In this document: positions 41,361 through 52,787 of the stretch, piece after piece | How positions within the stretch are numbered: position 1 is the first letter of the stretch | Layout of the letters: the number at the start of each line of letters is the position of its first letter | From: Burkholderiales bacterium | Lineage (GTDB): Bacteria; Pseudomonadota; Gammaproteobacteria; Burkholderiales; Burkholderiaceae_D | Length of the DNA: 64,000 nt | NCBI GenBank assembly: GCA_026399895.1 | Contig: JAPLQC010000022.1 | Span: 76,297 to 140,296, forward strand | Direction of reading: 5' to 3' | Position numbers and translations under genes: made by a program | The notes under the pieces: generated by a model | The model's input: only the letters and a program-made list of their open reading frames with translations | Database searches by the model: none | What the model was told of the DNA's origin: nothing

Positions 41361-43991
41361 ATGAAAGCATCTGAAATCCGAGACAAATTTCTTCGTTTCT
41401 TTGAATCGAAGGGCCATTCCGTTGTGCGTTCATCAAGCTTGGTGCCGGGCAATGACCCGACGCTGCTGTTTACCAACTCGGGCATGGTGCAATTCAAAGA
41501 TGTGTTCCTCGGCGCCGAGAAGCGCGACTACGTGCGTGCCGCATCCGTACAGCGTTGTCTGCGCGCTGGTGGCAAGCACAATGATCTTGAGAATGTTGGC
41601 TACACCGCGCGCCACCACACTTTCTTCGAAATGCTGGGTAACTGGTCGTTCGGTGACTACTTCAAAAAAGAGTCGCTGGTCTGGGCCTATGAATTACTGA
41701 CCGAGGTGTACGGTCTGCCCAAAGAAAAACTGTGGGCGACGGTATATCAATCCGACGATGAGGCCTACGACATCTGGACCAAGGTGATCGGCCTGCCGCC
41801 CGAGCGCGTTGTGCGCATCGGCGACAACAAGGGCGCGCCGTATGCCTCCGATAATTTCTGGCAGATGGCAGAGACCGGCCCGTGTGGACCATGCTCCGAG
41901 ATTTTTTTCGATCACGGCCCGGATATCTGGGGTGGCCCACCGGGTAGCGCCGAAGAGGATGGTGATCGCTACATTGAAATCTGGAACAACGTTTTCATGC
42001 AGTTCGATCGTCAGCTCGATCCTGCCACAGGCGAATACACACTGACACCGCTGCCAGCGCCTTGCGTTGACACCGGCATGGGTCTGGAGCGACTCGCTGC
42101 GGTTCTGCAGCACGTGCATAGTAATTACGAGATTGATCTGTTTGATCGCTTGATCCGTGCCGCGGCGCGCGAAACTGGCATCAGTGATCTGACTAATGCC
42201 TCATTGCGTGTCATCGCTGATCATATTCGTGCGTGTGCCTTCCTCGTTGCCGATGGTGTGGTGCCCGGCAGCGAAGGCCGTGCCTATGTGCTGCGCCGTA
42301 TCGTGCGTCGCGCGCTGCGACACGGCAATAAGCTGGGTCAGAACAAGCCATTCTTCTACAAGTTGGTGCCTGATTTGGTGAAGGAAATGGGCGAGGCCTA
42401 CCCGGAGTTAGCCGAGGCCGCCGAGCGCGTCATGATGGTGCTGAAGCAGGAAGAAGAACGCTTCGGTGAGACGCTGGATAACGGCATGAAAATCCTCGAG
42501 GCGGCGCTGGCGAAAGACCCGGGCCGACTGGATGGCAAGACGGCGTTCACGCTGTATGACACCTACGGTTTCCCTCTTGATCTGACCGCAGATATTTGCC
42601 GCGAGTGCGATGTCACGCTGGACGAAGCAGGTTTTCACACGGCGATGGAAAAGCAAAAGTCGGTTGCGCGCGCTGCTGGCAAGTTTGAGATGGCGGCCAG
42701 TGTGGAATACAGCGGCCCGAAGACGGTGTTCACCGGTTACGACAAACTGGCAGATCACGGCAAGGTACTCGCCTTGTTTGTGGATGGTGTCGCGGTGCAG
42801 CGAATCGACGCCGGACAGGAAGCGATGGTCGTTCTCGACACCACGCCGTTTTATGCCGAATCCGGTGGTCAGGCCGGCGATGTTGGCTTGATCGAGACTG
42901 ATCGCGCTGCATTCGAAGTGGCCGATACACAAAAAATTCAGCCCGAGGTATTCGGGCATCACGGCAAAATGCGCAATGGCGCGTTGTCGGTCGGTGATGC
43001 GATATCCACCAAGGTAGATGCGCAAGTGCGCGCCTCGACCATGCGTAATCACTCAGCCACACACCTGATGCACAAGGCACTGCGTCTGGTACTCGGTGGG
43101 CATGTAATGCAGAAGGGCTCGCTGGTCGACAAGGACAAGACCCGCTTCGATTTCAGCCATAACGCACCCTTGACCGCGGATGAAATTCGTCGCATCGAGG
43201 CACTGGTCAATCATGAGATTTTGAGCAATGCGGCGACGTCGGCACAGCACATGGGCTATGACGATGCGATCAAGGCCGGTGCAATGGCTTTGTTCGGCGA
43301 AAAATACGGCGACGTGGTGCGTGTGCTCGGTATCGGTTCATCCACCGAGCTATGCGGTGGCACGCATGTGGATCGCACGGGCGACATTGGTCTGTTCAAG
43401 ATCGTGTCCGAGGGCGGGGTCGCGGCAGGTATTCGGCGGGTCGAGGCCGTCACCGGCGAGAACGCGCTGGCGCTGGTGCAATCACTCGCGGCGCGGGTGA
43501 ATGAGGCCGCCGCTGCCTTGAAGGCGCCACCGGATGAGCTGAACAGCCGCATCGCGCAGGTACAGGAACAGGTCAAGCTGCTCGAAAAAGAGCTGGCTTC
43601 GCTGAAAGCGAAAATGGCCTCGGGTCAGGGCGATGAGCTGCTGGCTCAGGCAATGGATATCCACGGCATTAAGGTGCTGGCCGCGACGCTGGAGGGCGCT
43701 GATGTGCCGACTCTGCGCAGCTTGATGGACAAAATGAAAGACAAGCTGAAGACCGCCGCCATCGTGCTGGCGACCGTGAACGACGGCAAAGTCAGCCTGA
43801 TTGCCGGCGTTACGGCTGACGCCATCGGTAAAGTGAAGGCGGGTGACTTGGTCAACCATGTGGCGCAGCAAGTTGGCGGCAAGGGCGGTGGCCGGCCGGA
43901 TATGGCGCAGGCGGGGGGCACTGACCCCAGCGGCCTTCCGGCAGCGCTGGCTTCGGTCAGCGGCTGGGTCGAGCAGCAGCTGGCAGGGTAA
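41361..43991 (+). CDS. alaS: Alanyl-tRNA synthetase
   Basis: [51 protein letters not shown]...; editing-domain [11 protein letters not shown] and CGGTHV. Start 41361. Confidence 0.99.
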   Translation: MKASEIRDKFLRFFESKGHSVVRSSSLVPGNDPTLLFTNSGMVQFKDVFLGAEKRDYVRAASVQRCLRAGGKHNDLENVGYTARHHTFFEMLGNWSFGDYFKKESLVWAYELLTEVYGLPKEKLWATVYQSDDEAYDIWTKVIGLPPERVVRIGDNKGAPYASDNFWQMAETGPCGPCSEIFFDHGPDIWGGPPGSAEEDGDRYIEIWNNVFMQFDRQLDPATGEYTLTPLPAPCVDTGMGLERLAAVLQHVHSNYEIDLFDRLIRAAARETGISDLTNASLRVIADHIRACAFLVADGVVPGSEGRAYVLRRIVRRALRHGNKLGQNKPFFYKLVPDLVKEMGEAYPELAEAAERVMMVLKQEEERFGETLDNGMKILEAALAKDPGRLDGKTAFTLYDTYGFPLDLTADICRECDVTLDEAGFHTAMEKQKSVARAAGKFEMAASVEYSGPKTVFTGYDKLADHGKVLALFVDGVAVQRIDAGQEAMVVLDTTPFYAESGGQAGDVGLIETDRAAFEVADTQKIQPEVFGHHGKMRNGALSVGDAISTKVDAQVRASTMRNHSATHLMHKALRLVLGGHVMQKGSLVDKDKTRFDFSHNAPLTADEIRRIEALVNHEILSNAATSAQHMGYDDAIKAGAMALFGEKYGDVVRVLGIGSSTELCGGTHVDRTGDIGLFKIVSEGGVAAGIRRVEAVTGENALALVQSLAARVNEAAAALKAPPDELNSRIAQVQEQVKLLEKELASLKAKMASGQGDELLAQAMDIHGIKVLAATLEGADVPTLRSLMDKMKDKLKTAAIVLATVNDGKVSLIAGVTADAIGKVKAGDLVNHVAQQVGGKGGGRPDMAQAGGTDPSGLPAALASVSGWVEQQLAG

Positions 43992-43995
43992 ATCC

Positions 43996-44235
43996 ATGGA
44001 ATTTCAAAAAGATCTCGACGCCCGCGGCCTGAAATGTCCGCTGCCTATTCTCCGGGCGAAAAAAGCGCTGACCGACATGGGAAGCGGCGATGTATTGCGG
44101 GTGCAGGCGACTGACCCTGGTTCGGTGCGTGATTTCAACGCCTTCGCGCGCCAGACGGGCAATACCTTGCTGTCACATGAAGAGCACGCCCAGGCCGAGC
44201 CCAAGGAGTTCGTGTTCTATCTGCAGCGCAAATAG
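43996..44235 (+). CDS. tusA: Sulfurtransferase TusA family protein
   Basis: DLDARGLKCPLPILRAKKALTDMGSGDVLRVQATDPGS. Confidence 0.93.
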   Translation: MEFQKDLDARGLKCPLPILRAKKALTDMGSGDVLRVQATDPGSVRDFNAFARQTGNTLLSHEEHAQAEPKEFVFYLQRK

Positions 44236-44344
44236 CCTTTTTTAAGCCGTTAAGCCGTTAAGCCTAGCCAAGCCAATAAGCCCGAAATTCCGGGTGCTGC
44301 GCTGCTTTACACCGGCCTTCTCGTTCCCACCTATAATTTCGCGG

Positions 44345-44360
44345 TTTACGTAAACGTCAA
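44345..44360. promoter_or_regulatory. LiuR-like operator upstream of etfB
   Basis: TTTACGTAAACGTCAA just downstream of TATAAT (44332-44337), before the etfB ATG (44393). Confidence 0.55.
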
Positions 44361-44392
44361 TTAGCCCTGCGGGGGCGCACTCGAGGATTCCC

Positions 44393-45148
44393 ATGAAAGT
44401 GCTGGTACCGGTCAAGCGCGTGGTCGACTACAACGTCAAAGTGCGCGTGAAATCTGATGGTAGTGGTGTCGACATCGCAAACGTCAAAATGTCGATGAAC
44501 CCGTTCGATGAGATCGCAGTAGAAGAAGCGATGCGGGTCAAAGAAGCGGGCAAGGCGACCGAGGTGGTGGCGGTGTCATGTGGCGTCACGCAGTGCCAAG
44601 AGACGCTGCGCACCGCGATGGCGATTGGTGCTGACCGCGCAGTTCTGGTCGAGACAGCCGCCGAACTGGATTTGCAACCGCTGGCGGTCGCCAAACTACT
44701 CAAGGCCTTGGTCGATAAAGAGCAACCGCAACTCGTCATTCTTGGTAAGCAGGCGATTGATGACGACTGCAACCAGACCGGGCAAATGCTCGCTGCGTTG
44801 CTCGGTTGGCCGCAGGCGACGTTTGCATCCAAGTTGGTAATTGAAGAGGGCAAAGCCGTGGTCACGCGCGAAGTCGACGGTGGACTCGAGACGATTTCGC
44901 TTGCGCTGCCAGCCGTGGTGACTACCGACTTGCGCCTGAATGAGCCGCGGTATGTAACGCTGCCGAACATCATGAAGGCCAAGAAAAAACCGCTGGATAT
45001 CGTCAAGCCAGAAGAACTCGGCGTCGATGTGTCGCCGCGTCTGAAGACACTGAAGGTTAGCGATCCGCCCAAGCGCTCAGCAGGCGCCATGGTGCCCGAT
45101 GTCGCGACGCTGGTGGCGAAATTGAAAAACGAAGCCAAAGTTATCTGA
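44393..45148 (+). CDS. etfB: Electron transfer flavoprotein subunit beta
   Basis: [51 protein letters not shown]. Confidence 0.98.
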   Translation: MKVLVPVKRVVDYNVKVRVKSDGSGVDIANVKMSMNPFDEIAVEEAMRVKEAGKATEVVAVSCGVTQCQETLRTAMAIGADRAVLVETAAELDLQPLAVAKLLKALVDKEQPQLVILGKQAIDDDCNQTGQMLAALLGWPQATFASKLVIEEGKAVVTREVDGGLETISLALPAVVTTDLRLNEPRYVTLPNIMKAKKKPLDIVKPEELGVDVSPRLKTLKVSDPPKRSAGAMVPDVATLVAKLKNEAKVI

Positions 45149-45173
45149 TACCCGGCTATAAAAAGGAACACCC

Positions 45174-46103
45174 ATGACTGCACTTGTCATCGCCGAACAC
45201 GACAACGCGTCGCTCAAGGCAAGCACACTCAATACCGTTACTGCAGCATCGCAATGCGCCGCTGATATTCATGTTCTCGTTGCCGGCCACAATTGTGATG
45301 CCGCCGCTGCGGCAGCTGCGCAGATTGCTGGTGTATTGAAAGTAATCGTTGCCGATAACGCTGCATTTGCCGATGGTCTGGCCGAAAATGTTGCCGCGCA
45401 AGCGCTGTCGCTTGCGAAGCAGTACACGCATGTACTCGCGCCAGCAACGGCTTATGGCAAGAACATCCTTCCGCGCGTAGCGGCTTGCCTCGATGTCGGC
45501 CAAATCTCGGAAATCACGAAGGTCGACGCGCCAGATACTTTCGAACGTCCGATCTACGCTGGCAATGCTATTGCAACGGTTCAGTCAATCGATCCGATCA
45601 AGGTGATCACAGTGCGCGCCACCGGCTTTGATGCGGCGGCGGTGGGTGGTAGCGCAGCGATCGAGAAAATCGATGCCGTGGCCGACTCCGGAAAATCCAA
45701 CTTCGTCTCGCGTGAACTGGCGAAATCTGATCGCCCAGAACTGACCGCAGCCAAAGTGATTGTGTCTGGTGGGCGTGGCATTGGTTCGGCCGAGAACTTC
45801 AAGATTCTTGAGCCGCTGGCCGACAAGCTGGGCGCGGCTATGGGTGCTTCGCGTGCTGCAGTTGATGCCGGCTATGTACCGAACGACTGGCAAGTGGGCC
45901 AGACCGGTAAGATCGTCGCGCCGCAGTTGTATATCGCGGTCGGCATTTCAGGTGCGATTCAGCATCTCGCCGGCATGAAGGATTCGAAAACCATTGTTGC
46001 GATCAACAAAGACGCTGAAGCGCCGATTTTCAGTGTGGCTGACTATGGTCTGGTCGCTGATTTGTTCGAGGCAGTGCCCGCCTTGGTCAAGGAACTCGGC
46101 TAA
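45174..46103 (+). CDS. etfA: Electron transfer flavoprotein subunit alpha
   Basis: [84 protein letters not shown]. Confidence 0.98.
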   Translation: MTALVIAEHDNASLKASTLNTVTAASQCAADIHVLVAGHNCDAAAAAAAQIAGVLKVIVADNAAFADGLAENVAAQALSLAKQYTHVLAPATAYGKNILPRVAACLDVGQISEITKVDAPDTFERPIYAGNAIATVQSIDPIKVITVRATGFDAAAVGGSAAIEKIDAVADSGKSNFVSRELAKSDRPELTAAKVIVSGGRGIGSAENFKILEPLADKLGAAMGASRAAVDAGYVPNDWQVGQTGKIVAPQLYIAVGISGAIQHLAGMKDSKTIVAINKDAEAPIFSVADYGLVADLFEAVPALVKELG

Positions 46104-46210
46104 GCCGGTAACGCATTAACAAGCGTCGACAGGCGCTTGTTGGTTTGGCGCGAGCAGTGTTCCGCGCTCCATGTTTTAGAACACAAGCAGAAAAATATTC
46201 GGAGACACTC

Positions 46211-48001
46211 ATGAGTTACACCGCCCCGCTGAAGGACATGCTGTTCGTGATGAACGAGCTGGCCGCATTGAATGAGATCAGTGAAATGCCGGGCTGTGAA
46301 GACGCGACACCGGATACTGCCGAAGCGGTACTCGAAGAGAACGCGAAGTTCTGTACCGAGGTACTGGCGCCATTGAATTGGACCGGCGATCAGCAGCCCA
46401 GCGTCTGGCGCGATGGGGAAGTCAGTACTACGCCCGGATTCAAAGAAGCATTCCGTGGTTTCGTCGAGGCCGGCTGGCAAGGGCTGCAGCACCCGCAGGC
46501 ATTTGGCGGTCAAGGCCTGCCCAAGCTGCTCGGCACACCGTGCGCCGAGATGGTCAATGCCGCTAATTTATCGTTTGCACTGTGCCCCTTGTTGACTGAT
46601 GGTGCGATCGAGGCACTGATGACGGCGGGCAGCGAAGCCCAGCAGCAGATGTACATTCCAAAAATGGTGTCGGGTGAATGGACCGGCACTATGAATCTCA
46701 CCGAACCGCAAGCCGGCTCTGATCTTGCGCTGGTGCGTACACGTGCACTGCCGAATGGTGATGGCAGCTACAAGGTATTCGGTACCAAGATTTACATCAC
46801 GTTCGGCGAGCACGACATGGCCGAAAACATCATTCACTTGGTGTTGGCGCGTACGCCAGACGCACCCGAGGGTGTGAAGGGGATTTCGCTCTTCATCGTG
46901 CCGAAGTTTTTGGTGAATGCCGACGGCTCGTTGGGTGCGCGCAATGATGTGCACTGCGTATCGATCGAGCACAAGCTTGGCATCAAGGCGAGCCCGACCG
47001 CGGTGCTGCAGTATGGCGACAACGGTGGTGCGATCGGTTATCTGGTCGGCCAGGAAAATCGCGGTCTTGAGTACATGTTCATCATGATGAATGCCGCGCG
47101 TTTTGGCGTTGGTATGCAAGGCATTGCACTGGCTGATCGCGCTTACCAAAAAGCGACGCAGTACGCGAAAGACCGCTTGCAGTCACGTGATCTGTCAGGT
47201 TCGTCGGGTGCGGTGGCTATCATTCATCATCCGGATGTGCGTCGCATGCTGATGAGCATGCGTGCGCAGACCGAGGCTGCACGCGCACTGGCTTATGTCA
47301 CAGCTGCGGCTTTCGACGCTGCGCATTACCACCCGGATGAGGCCACTAAAAAAGCGAACCTGACTTTCTACGAGTTCATGGTGCCGATCGTGAAGGGTTG
47401 GTCGACTGAGATGTCGGTGGATGTTGCATCGACCGGTGTACAGGTACACGGTGGCATGGGCTTCATCGAGGAAACCGGTGCCGCCCAGTACTACCGCGAC
47501 GCGCGCATTCTGACGATCTACGAGGGCACCACCGCAATTCAGGCGAACGACCTGATTGGTCGTAAGACCGTGCGTGATGGCGGTGCTGTAGCCAAAGGAA
47601 TCATTAATCAAGTACGAGCGACCGTCGCTGAATTGAACAAGACGGATCACACCGATCTGCATGCGATTGCGCGCCGCTTATCTGCTGCCGCTGATGCCAT
47701 GGAGCAGGTGGTTGATTACATGGTCGCAAACGTCAAGGCAGACATCAAAGCCGTGTTCGCCGGTAGCGTGCCCTACTTGAAAATGGCAGGCGTCGTGCTC
47801 GGTGGCTGGCAAATGGCGCGTGCTGCGCTGGTCTCACAGCAGAAGTTGGCGGCCGGCGGCGGTGACGCGGCATTTTTCAAGACCAAGATCGCAACCGCGC
47901 GCTTCTTTGCGGATCACTATATAGCGACGGCGGGAGCCTCGCGCGACGCGATCGTGGAGGGTAGTGCGGGCGTGATGGCTCTGGAAGTTGAGGCGTTCTG
48001 A
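46211..48001 (+). CDS. Acyl-CoA dehydrogenase (DUF/AidB-like C-terminal extension family)
   Basis: GTMNLTEPQAGSDLALVRTRA...YLVGQENRGLEYMFIMMNAARFGVGMQG...VHGGMGFIEETGAAQYYRDARILTIYEGTTAIQANDLIGRK. Confidence 0.94.
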   Translation: MSYTAPLKDMLFVMNELAALNEISEMPGCEDATPDTAEAVLEENAKFCTEVLAPLNWTGDQQPSVWRDGEVSTTPGFKEAFRGFVEAGWQGLQHPQAFGGQGLPKLLGTPCAEMVNAANLSFALCPLLTDGAIEALMTAGSEAQQQMYIPKMVSGEWTGTMNLTEPQAGSDLALVRTRALPNGDGSYKVFGTKIYITFGEHDMAENIIHLVLARTPDAPEGVKGISLFIVPKFLVNADGSLGARNDVHCVSIEHKLGIKASPTAVLQYGDNGGAIGYLVGQENRGLEYMFIMMNAARFGVGMQGIALADRAYQKATQYAKDRLQSRDLSGSSGAVAIIHHPDVRRMLMSMRAQTEAARALAYVTAAAFDAAHYHPDEATKKANLTFYEFMVPIVKGWSTEMSVDVASTGVQVHGGMGFIEETGAAQYYRDARILTIYEGTTAIQANDLIGRKTVRDGGAVAKGIINQVRATVAELNKTDHTDLHAIARRLSAAADAMEQVVDYMVANVKADIKAVFAGSVPYLKMAGVVLGGWQMARAALVSQQKLAAGGGDAAFFKTKIATARFFADHYIATAGASRDAIVEGSAGVMALEVEAF

Positions 48002-48149
48002 ATAGGGCGTTCCAAAAAAGCAATCAATCGGAAGTTCGTCCGTCCGCTGTTTCGTGCCCGTTTTGGGCCGCAGGCTTGTCAAAATAAGTATTTTCCAGAC
48101 GCGCGATGCGTTGGCCGGGGTGTTGGCGAAGCCAGGAGGGCCTGCTTTC

Positions 48150-48179
48150 TTGGTCCAAGCGCTTGAAACCGGCTATAAT
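48150..48179 (+). promoter_or_regulatory. Sigma70-type promoter for rpsP operon
   Basis: TTGGTC-N18-TATAAT about 43 nt upstream of the rpsP ATG. Confidence 0.55.
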
Positions 48180-48221
48180 CTCGCTCTTTTTCCCAGCCAG
48201 TACCCATTTTTCGAGAACATC

Positions 48222-48473
48222 ATGGTCGTAATTCGTCTATCCCGCGGCGGCTCCAAAAAGCGCCCGTTTTACAACATCGTTGCTACCGATTCGCGCAACC
48301 GTCGCGATGGCCGCTTCATTGAGCGTATCGGTTTCTACAACCCGATCGCCTCGGGCGCAGCCGTTGGTTTCAACATCAATCAAGACCGTCTCGCCCACTG
48401 GCAAGGCGTTGGCGCGCAGCTGTCGCCGACCGTTGAGCGTCTGGTGAAGTCGTCGGGCAAGAAAGCAGCCTGA
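48222..48473 (+). CDS. rpsP: 30S ribosomal protein S16
   Basis: [41 protein letters not shown]. Start 48222. Confidence 0.99.
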   Translation: MVVIRLSRGGSKKRPFYNIVATDSRNRRDGRFIERIGFYNPIASGAAVGFNINQDRLAHWQGVGAQLSPTVERLVKSSGKKAA

Positions 48474-48474
48474 T

Positions 48475-49023
48475 TTGACCGCTGGCAGCAGCTCGGGGCT
48501 TGTGATCCCCGATGATCTGGTGCTGGTGGCGCATGTATCGGGTGCGTTTGGCATTGCAGGCTGGGTCAGGCTGAAGCCCTACTCCGCCGAAGCGAGCGCA
48601 CTAACGTCTGCAAAGACCTGGTGGTTAGACAAACCCGCTTTGCATGATGTGGAAGTGTTGCAGGTGCGGGCCCAAGGTGAGGATGTTGTTGCGCACCTGA
48701 TGGGAATTGAGGGCCGCGACGCTGCAGAGAATCTGCGCGGCGCAACGGTACACATCCGGCGCGCACACTTCCCGCCACTGGGTGAAGAAGAGTTTTATTG
48801 GGTCGATCTTATCGGCCACAGCGTCATCAACCTCGCTGGTGAGTCCTTGGGTGAGGTGGTTGGTCTGATCGACAACGGCGCGCATCCGATCTTGCGGGTT
48901 CAGCCACCACCGGTGGGTGAAAAAGTGGCGCAGGAGTTGTTGATCCCGTTCGTGGACCACTTCGTGAGTAAAGTGGATCAGTTGAACCGCCAAATGACGG
49001 TCGACTGGGATAAAGATTACTGA
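48475..49023 (+). CDS. rimM: Ribosome maturation factor RimM (probable TTG start)
   Basis: LVLVAHVSGAFGIAGWVRLKPYS...EEFYWVDLIGHSVINLAGESLGEVVGLIDNGAHPILRV...LIPFVDHFV. Confidence 0.95.
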   Translation: MTAGSSSGLVIPDDLVLVAHVSGAFGIAGWVRLKPYSAEASALTSAKTWWLDKPALHDVEVLQVRAQGEDVVAHLMGIEGRDAAENLRGATVHIRRAHFPPLGEEEFYWVDLIGHSVINLAGESLGEVVGLIDNGAHPILRVQPPPVGEKVAQELLIPFVDHFVSKVDQLNRQMTVDWDKDY

Positions 49024-49047
49024 TCGCGCTAGCGAACAGGGGGAGTG

Positions 49048-49797
49048 ATGGAGTTCGATGTTGTGACACTCTTCCCCGAGATGTTCGATGCACTAACGCA
49101 GCACGGCATCACGCGTCGCGCGTTCGAGCAGCAACAAGTGGGGCTGCATGTGTGGAATCCGCGAGATTTCACCAGTGACAAGCACCGCACGGTGGACGAT
49201 CGGCCTTATGGTGGTGGCCCAGGTATGGTGATGATGGCGGCGCCACTTGAGGCCGCGATCACAGCAGCAAAAGCAAGACAGCAGCAAGCCGGCATCCCCA
49301 CGCCTCGCACGATTTACTTGTCGCCGCAGGGCGCGCCGTTAAATCACCGCAAGGTGAAACAGTTGGCGGATGAGCCGGGGCTGGTGCTGTTATGTGGTCG
49401 GTATGAGGCGGTAGACCAGCGATTAATCGATAGCTGTGTCGATGAAGAAATTAGCCTCGGTGATTTTGTGCTGTCGGGTGGCGAGTTGCCGGCGATGGCG
49501 CTGATGGATGCAGTGATTCGATTGCTACCGGGCGTGCTGAATGACGATGCCTCCGCAGTCGAAGATAGCTTCGTTAATGGGCTGTTGGATTGTCCGCATT
49601 ACACCCGGCCCGAAGTGTACGAAGGTGAGCCGGTGCCAGCGGTGCTGCTCGGTGGGCATCATGCGGAGATCGCGAAATGGCGGCGCGAGCAATCGCTGAC
49701 AGAGACATTGCGCAAGCGGCCCGAATTGATTGTCGCAGCGCGCGAACAAGGTTTATTGAGCAAGGCGGATGAAGCCCTGCTGAAGAAATTGCAGTAG
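49048..49797 (+). CDS. trmD: tRNA (guanine-N1-)-methyltransferase
   Basis: [25 protein letters not shown]...[14 protein letters not shown]...[36 protein letters not shown]. Confidence 0.99.
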   Translation: MEFDVVTLFPEMFDALTQHGITRRAFEQQQVGLHVWNPRDFTSDKHRTVDDRPYGGGPGMVMMAAPLEAAITAAKARQQQAGIPTPRTIYLSPQGAPLNHRKVKQLADEPGLVLLCGRYEAVDQRLIDSCVDEEISLGDFVLSGGELPAMALMDAVIRLLPGVLNDDASAVEDSFVNGLLDCPHYTRPEVYEGEPVPAVLLGGHHAEIAKWRREQSLTETLRKRPELIVAAREQGLLSKADEALLKKLQ

Positions 49798-49957
49798 CAG
49801 TAACAAAAAAAGTAGCAGTAGCAGCAAACGCAGTAGGTCGTAGTTTCGGGTGTTAGCCCGATTTTGTTAAACCCCATCCTCTACCGGGCATGCAGTTCAG
49901 TAGAGTGCCTCACCCGAGGGACTCTTGCGCCGGCAAGATGGTTTAGGAGATAAATTA

Positions 49958-50338
49958 ATGGATCTGATCCAACAACTCGAACAGGAAGAGATTGCCCGTC
50001 TCGGCAAGAAAATCCCTGAATTTGCACCCGGTGACACCGTGGTGGTTAACGTGAATGTGGTTGAAGGTAACCGCAAACGTGTGCAGGCCTATGAAGGCGT
50101 CGTGATCTCGCGCCGTAACCGTGGCCTTAACTCGAATTTCATCGTCCGCAAGATTTCCTCGGGCGAGGGTGTCGAGCGTACTTTCCAGTTGTACTCGCCG
50201 CTGATCGCCTCCATCGAGGTGAAGCGTCGTGGTGATGTGCGCCGTGCCAAGCTGTACTACTTGCGTGAGCGTTCCGGTAAGTCGGCGCGTATTCGCGAAA
50301 AGTTGCCAAGCCGTAAGGTCGAAGCGGCTGCGAAGTAA
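49958..50338 (+). CDS. rplS: 50S ribosomal protein L19
   Basis: [59 protein letters not shown]. Start 49958. Confidence 0.99.
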   Translation: MDLIQQLEQEEIARLGKKIPEFAPGDTVVVNVNVVEGNRKRVQAYEGVVISRRNRGLNSNFIVRKISSGEGVERTFQLYSPLIASIEVKRRGDVRRAKLYYLRERSGKSARIREKLPSRKVEAAAK

Positions 50339-50357
50339 GCCCCACCGCGTCAACCAG

Positions 50358-50386
50358 AAGGGCACCGAGCGTGCCCTTTTTCTTTT
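50358..50386 (+). terminator. Rho-independent terminator after rplS
   Basis: AAGGGCAC-cgagc-GTGCCCTTTTTCTTTT. Confidence 0.9.
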
Positions 50387-50439
50387 GATGCCGTCGTCAA
50401 TCCCAGTGCAGACGGGTTTTGCAGGATGCAAATAGCAGG

Positions 50440-51105
50440 ATGATTTTTGATCCGGCACACGCCAACATCGACGCAGTCGCGAATGAGCCTGCGCTCCACC
50501 AGTCACGTCTCTCGCCCGACTGGTTACGGCAGCGTTTTGCGCAACCCACCATCTGGACGCCCGAGTTTGTTGTTGAGCCCGAACTGAATACTGACCAACG
50601 CGAACCGGTGCCTGCCGCGGTACTGCTGCCGATGGTGCTGCGTCAGAATCAGCTCAACCTGTTGCTGACCCTGCGAACCGCGCACCTGAATGACCACGCC
50701 GGACAGATCAGCTTCCCCGGTGGGCGAGTCGATGCCGAAGATACTGACCCAGTCGCGACCGCCTTGCGCGAGACCGAGGAAGAGATCGGTTTGTCGCGTC
50801 GTCATATCGAGGTGATCGGTTGCCTGCCGGATTATCAGACCGGTACCGGTTTCCGGGTGACACCGGTCGCCGCCTTGGTGCACCCGCCCTTCGAGCTAGA
50901 GGCCGATAGCTTCGAGGTCGCTGAAATTTTCGAAGTACCGATGGCCTTTCTAATGAATGGTGCTAACCATCAGCGCCGCAGCGCCGTGCTCCCCAATCGG
51001 CCCGGCCGCCGAAGCTTTTACTGCATGCCCTATGAGCAGTATTTCATTTGGGGCGCGACGGCAGCGATGTTGCGTAACCTTTACCACTTCCTACGCGCTG
51101 ACTAG
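50440..51105 (+). CDS. CoA pyrophosphatase (NUDIX)
   Basis: LLTLRTAHLNDHAGQISFPGGRVDAEDTDPVATALRETEEEIGL (NUDIX box with UPF0035 signature). Confidence 0.93.
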   Translation: MIFDPAHANIDAVANEPALHQSRLSPDWLRQRFAQPTIWTPEFVVEPELNTDQREPVPAAVLLPMVLRQNQLNLLLTLRTAHLNDHAGQISFPGGRVDAEDTDPVATALRETEEEIGLSRRHIEVIGCLPDYQTGTGFRVTPVAALVHPPFELEADSFEVAEIFEVPMAFLMNGANHQRRSAVLPNRPGRRSFYCMPYEQYFIWGATAAMLRNLYHFLRAD

Positions 51106-51248
51106 GCTGCTTCATCAAAATGTCGCTGGCGTTGTTGGTTGCGCCTAGACAGCGGCCCCAAAAAATTGGCTCAATCAGCTCCTTAAGTGGACGGCGTTGC
51201 ACTACCTGTTAAGCTAGCGCCTAACGCGAATTTTTCTGTTTCTCAGCC

Positions 51249-52202
51249 ATGACTCTGTTCTCCATACTGATCGCACTGGTTCTGGAACAATTCCGGCCGC
51301 TGCGCAGAGACAATGTGATCTATGGCTGGGTAATTGCGCTGGCGGCCCGCGTCGAGCAAAGCTTCAATGCCGGCCGCGCTGAGCACGGTCGGCTGGGTTG
51401 GATTGTCATGATGTCGCTGCTGGTGTTGCCGACACTAATGATCTACTGGCTACTGGGCGCTTTTAGTGTCATCGCGCAGCTGGCCTGGACCATACTGATT
51501 GTTTATCTCACCCTCGGATTCCGGCACTACAGCCATTATTTTTCGGCGATTCAAATCGCGCTTAACGAAAGCAATCTGCCCGAGGCGCGTCGGCTGCTGG
51601 CCGAGTGGATACGCTCGGATACCAGCGACATGGACGCTACCGAAATTGTCCGGATCGCGGTTGAGCGCGCGCTGATGACGACGCATCAGCATGTGTTCGG
51701 CGTGTTCTTCTGGCTGCTGCTTCCGATCGGTCCCGCAGGTGCGGTGTTGTACCGTGTTGCAGAGTATCTATCGCGTAGCTGGAATCAGCCTGAACATCTG
51801 AAGGACGAGCCATTCGGCCACTTTGCGCGGCGGGCGTTCCAAATTATCGATTGGGTACCAGCCCGCCTGACTGCAAGTGCTTTCGCGATCGTTGGTAATT
51901 TCGAAGATGCTGTGTATGCCTGGCGCAATTTTGCGCATCGCTGGCGCAATGAATCCGAGGGCATCATTCTCGCTTCAGGCAGTGGTGCCATGGGCGTCAG
52001 ACTTGGTACGCCTGCTGAGTATGCACCCGATATGCCCGGTGTTGATATCGCAGCGATTGAATCCAATCCCGATGTCGAAATTCTGCCGGGCGATGAGCCT
52101 TCACTACGGGCCCTGCAGAGTACTGTCGGCCTGATTTGGCGTGCGCTGTTGCTGTGGATTTTGTTGCTGTTGATGGTGTCTGTTGCGAATTGGCTTGGGT
52201 AA
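51249..52202 (+). CDS. CobD/CbiB family membrane protein
   Basis: ERALMTTHQHVFGVFFWLLLPIGPAGAVLYRVAEYLSRSW; WVPARLTASAFAIVGNFEDAVYAWR. Confidence 0.82.
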   Translation: MTLFSILIALVLEQFRPLRRDNVIYGWVIALAARVEQSFNAGRAEHGRLGWIVMMSLLVLPTLMIYWLLGAFSVIAQLAWTILIVYLTLGFRHYSHYFSAIQIALNESNLPEARRLLAEWIRSDTSDMDATEIVRIAVERALMTTHQHVFGVFFWLLLPIGPAGAVLYRVAEYLSRSWNQPEHLKDEPFGHFARRAFQIIDWVPARLTASAFAIVGNFEDAVYAWRNFAHRWRNESEGIILASGSGAMGVRLGTPAEYAPDMPGVDIAAIESNPDVEILPGDEPSLRALQSTVGLIWRALLLWILLLLMVSVANWLG

Positions 52203-52298
52203 ATAGACTGTGTGTGTGGCTGTAGGGCACTTACCCTAGGTCTCGCTTTGCTTGGGTGGCGTGGTCCGGTAAGATAACGCCTTAGCCGCCCCTCCAAG

Positions 52299-52643
52299 AT
52301 GTCCAGTACCTCCCCAGATTCCACCGTCCCAGTCACTGATTTCATTATTCAGGGCCAGACCAGCGTAGGCCGTGCTTTTCGACCAAGCGATTGGGCGGAT
52401 CGTTTGTGCGGCATCATGGGCCGTTTTCATCCCGACCAAGCAGGTGGTTTTGACCAACACCTGCGCTACTCCCCGTATGTCACCCCAGCGTTGATTGAAG
52501 GCGTGCGTTCAGTATTAGTCGATCATCGGCTACACGCGCTGGAGCCGCTAGCCTATTTCTTCCTTCGCGACTTCGCTCGCGATAATGATCTTCGCATCAT
52601 CGATGCCTGCGTTTTACCCGTAAACCGAACAGCGCCCACTTGA
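52299..52643 (+). CDS. DUF3579 domain-containing protein
   Basis: DFIIQGQTSVGRAFRPSDWADRLCGIMGRF...YSPYVTPALIEGVRSVLVDHRLHALEPLAYFFLRDFARDNDL. Confidence 0.8.
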   Translation: MSSTSPDSTVPVTDFIIQGQTSVGRAFRPSDWADRLCGIMGRFHPDQAGGFDQHLRYSPYVTPALIEGVRSVLVDHRLHALEPLAYFFLRDFARDNDLRIIDACVLPVNRTAPT

Positions 52644-52787
52644 TCGTCATCAATCGGTCAGATGCGTCGATGACTGATCAACTCATTTGAATTGTTAGTG
52701 TCGCCCTTAACTTTTGCTGGCGAAGGCTTCGGAATTCTTCAAGCTTACTAGGCTAATTCCTAGCTTCACCCCACATCACGGTGTGCG

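Noticed and set aside
52748-52763. CTAGG-ctaatt-CCTAG dyad just upstream of the minor-pilin operon
   Set aside because: Only 5 bp per arm; not distinguishable from chance without comparative data.
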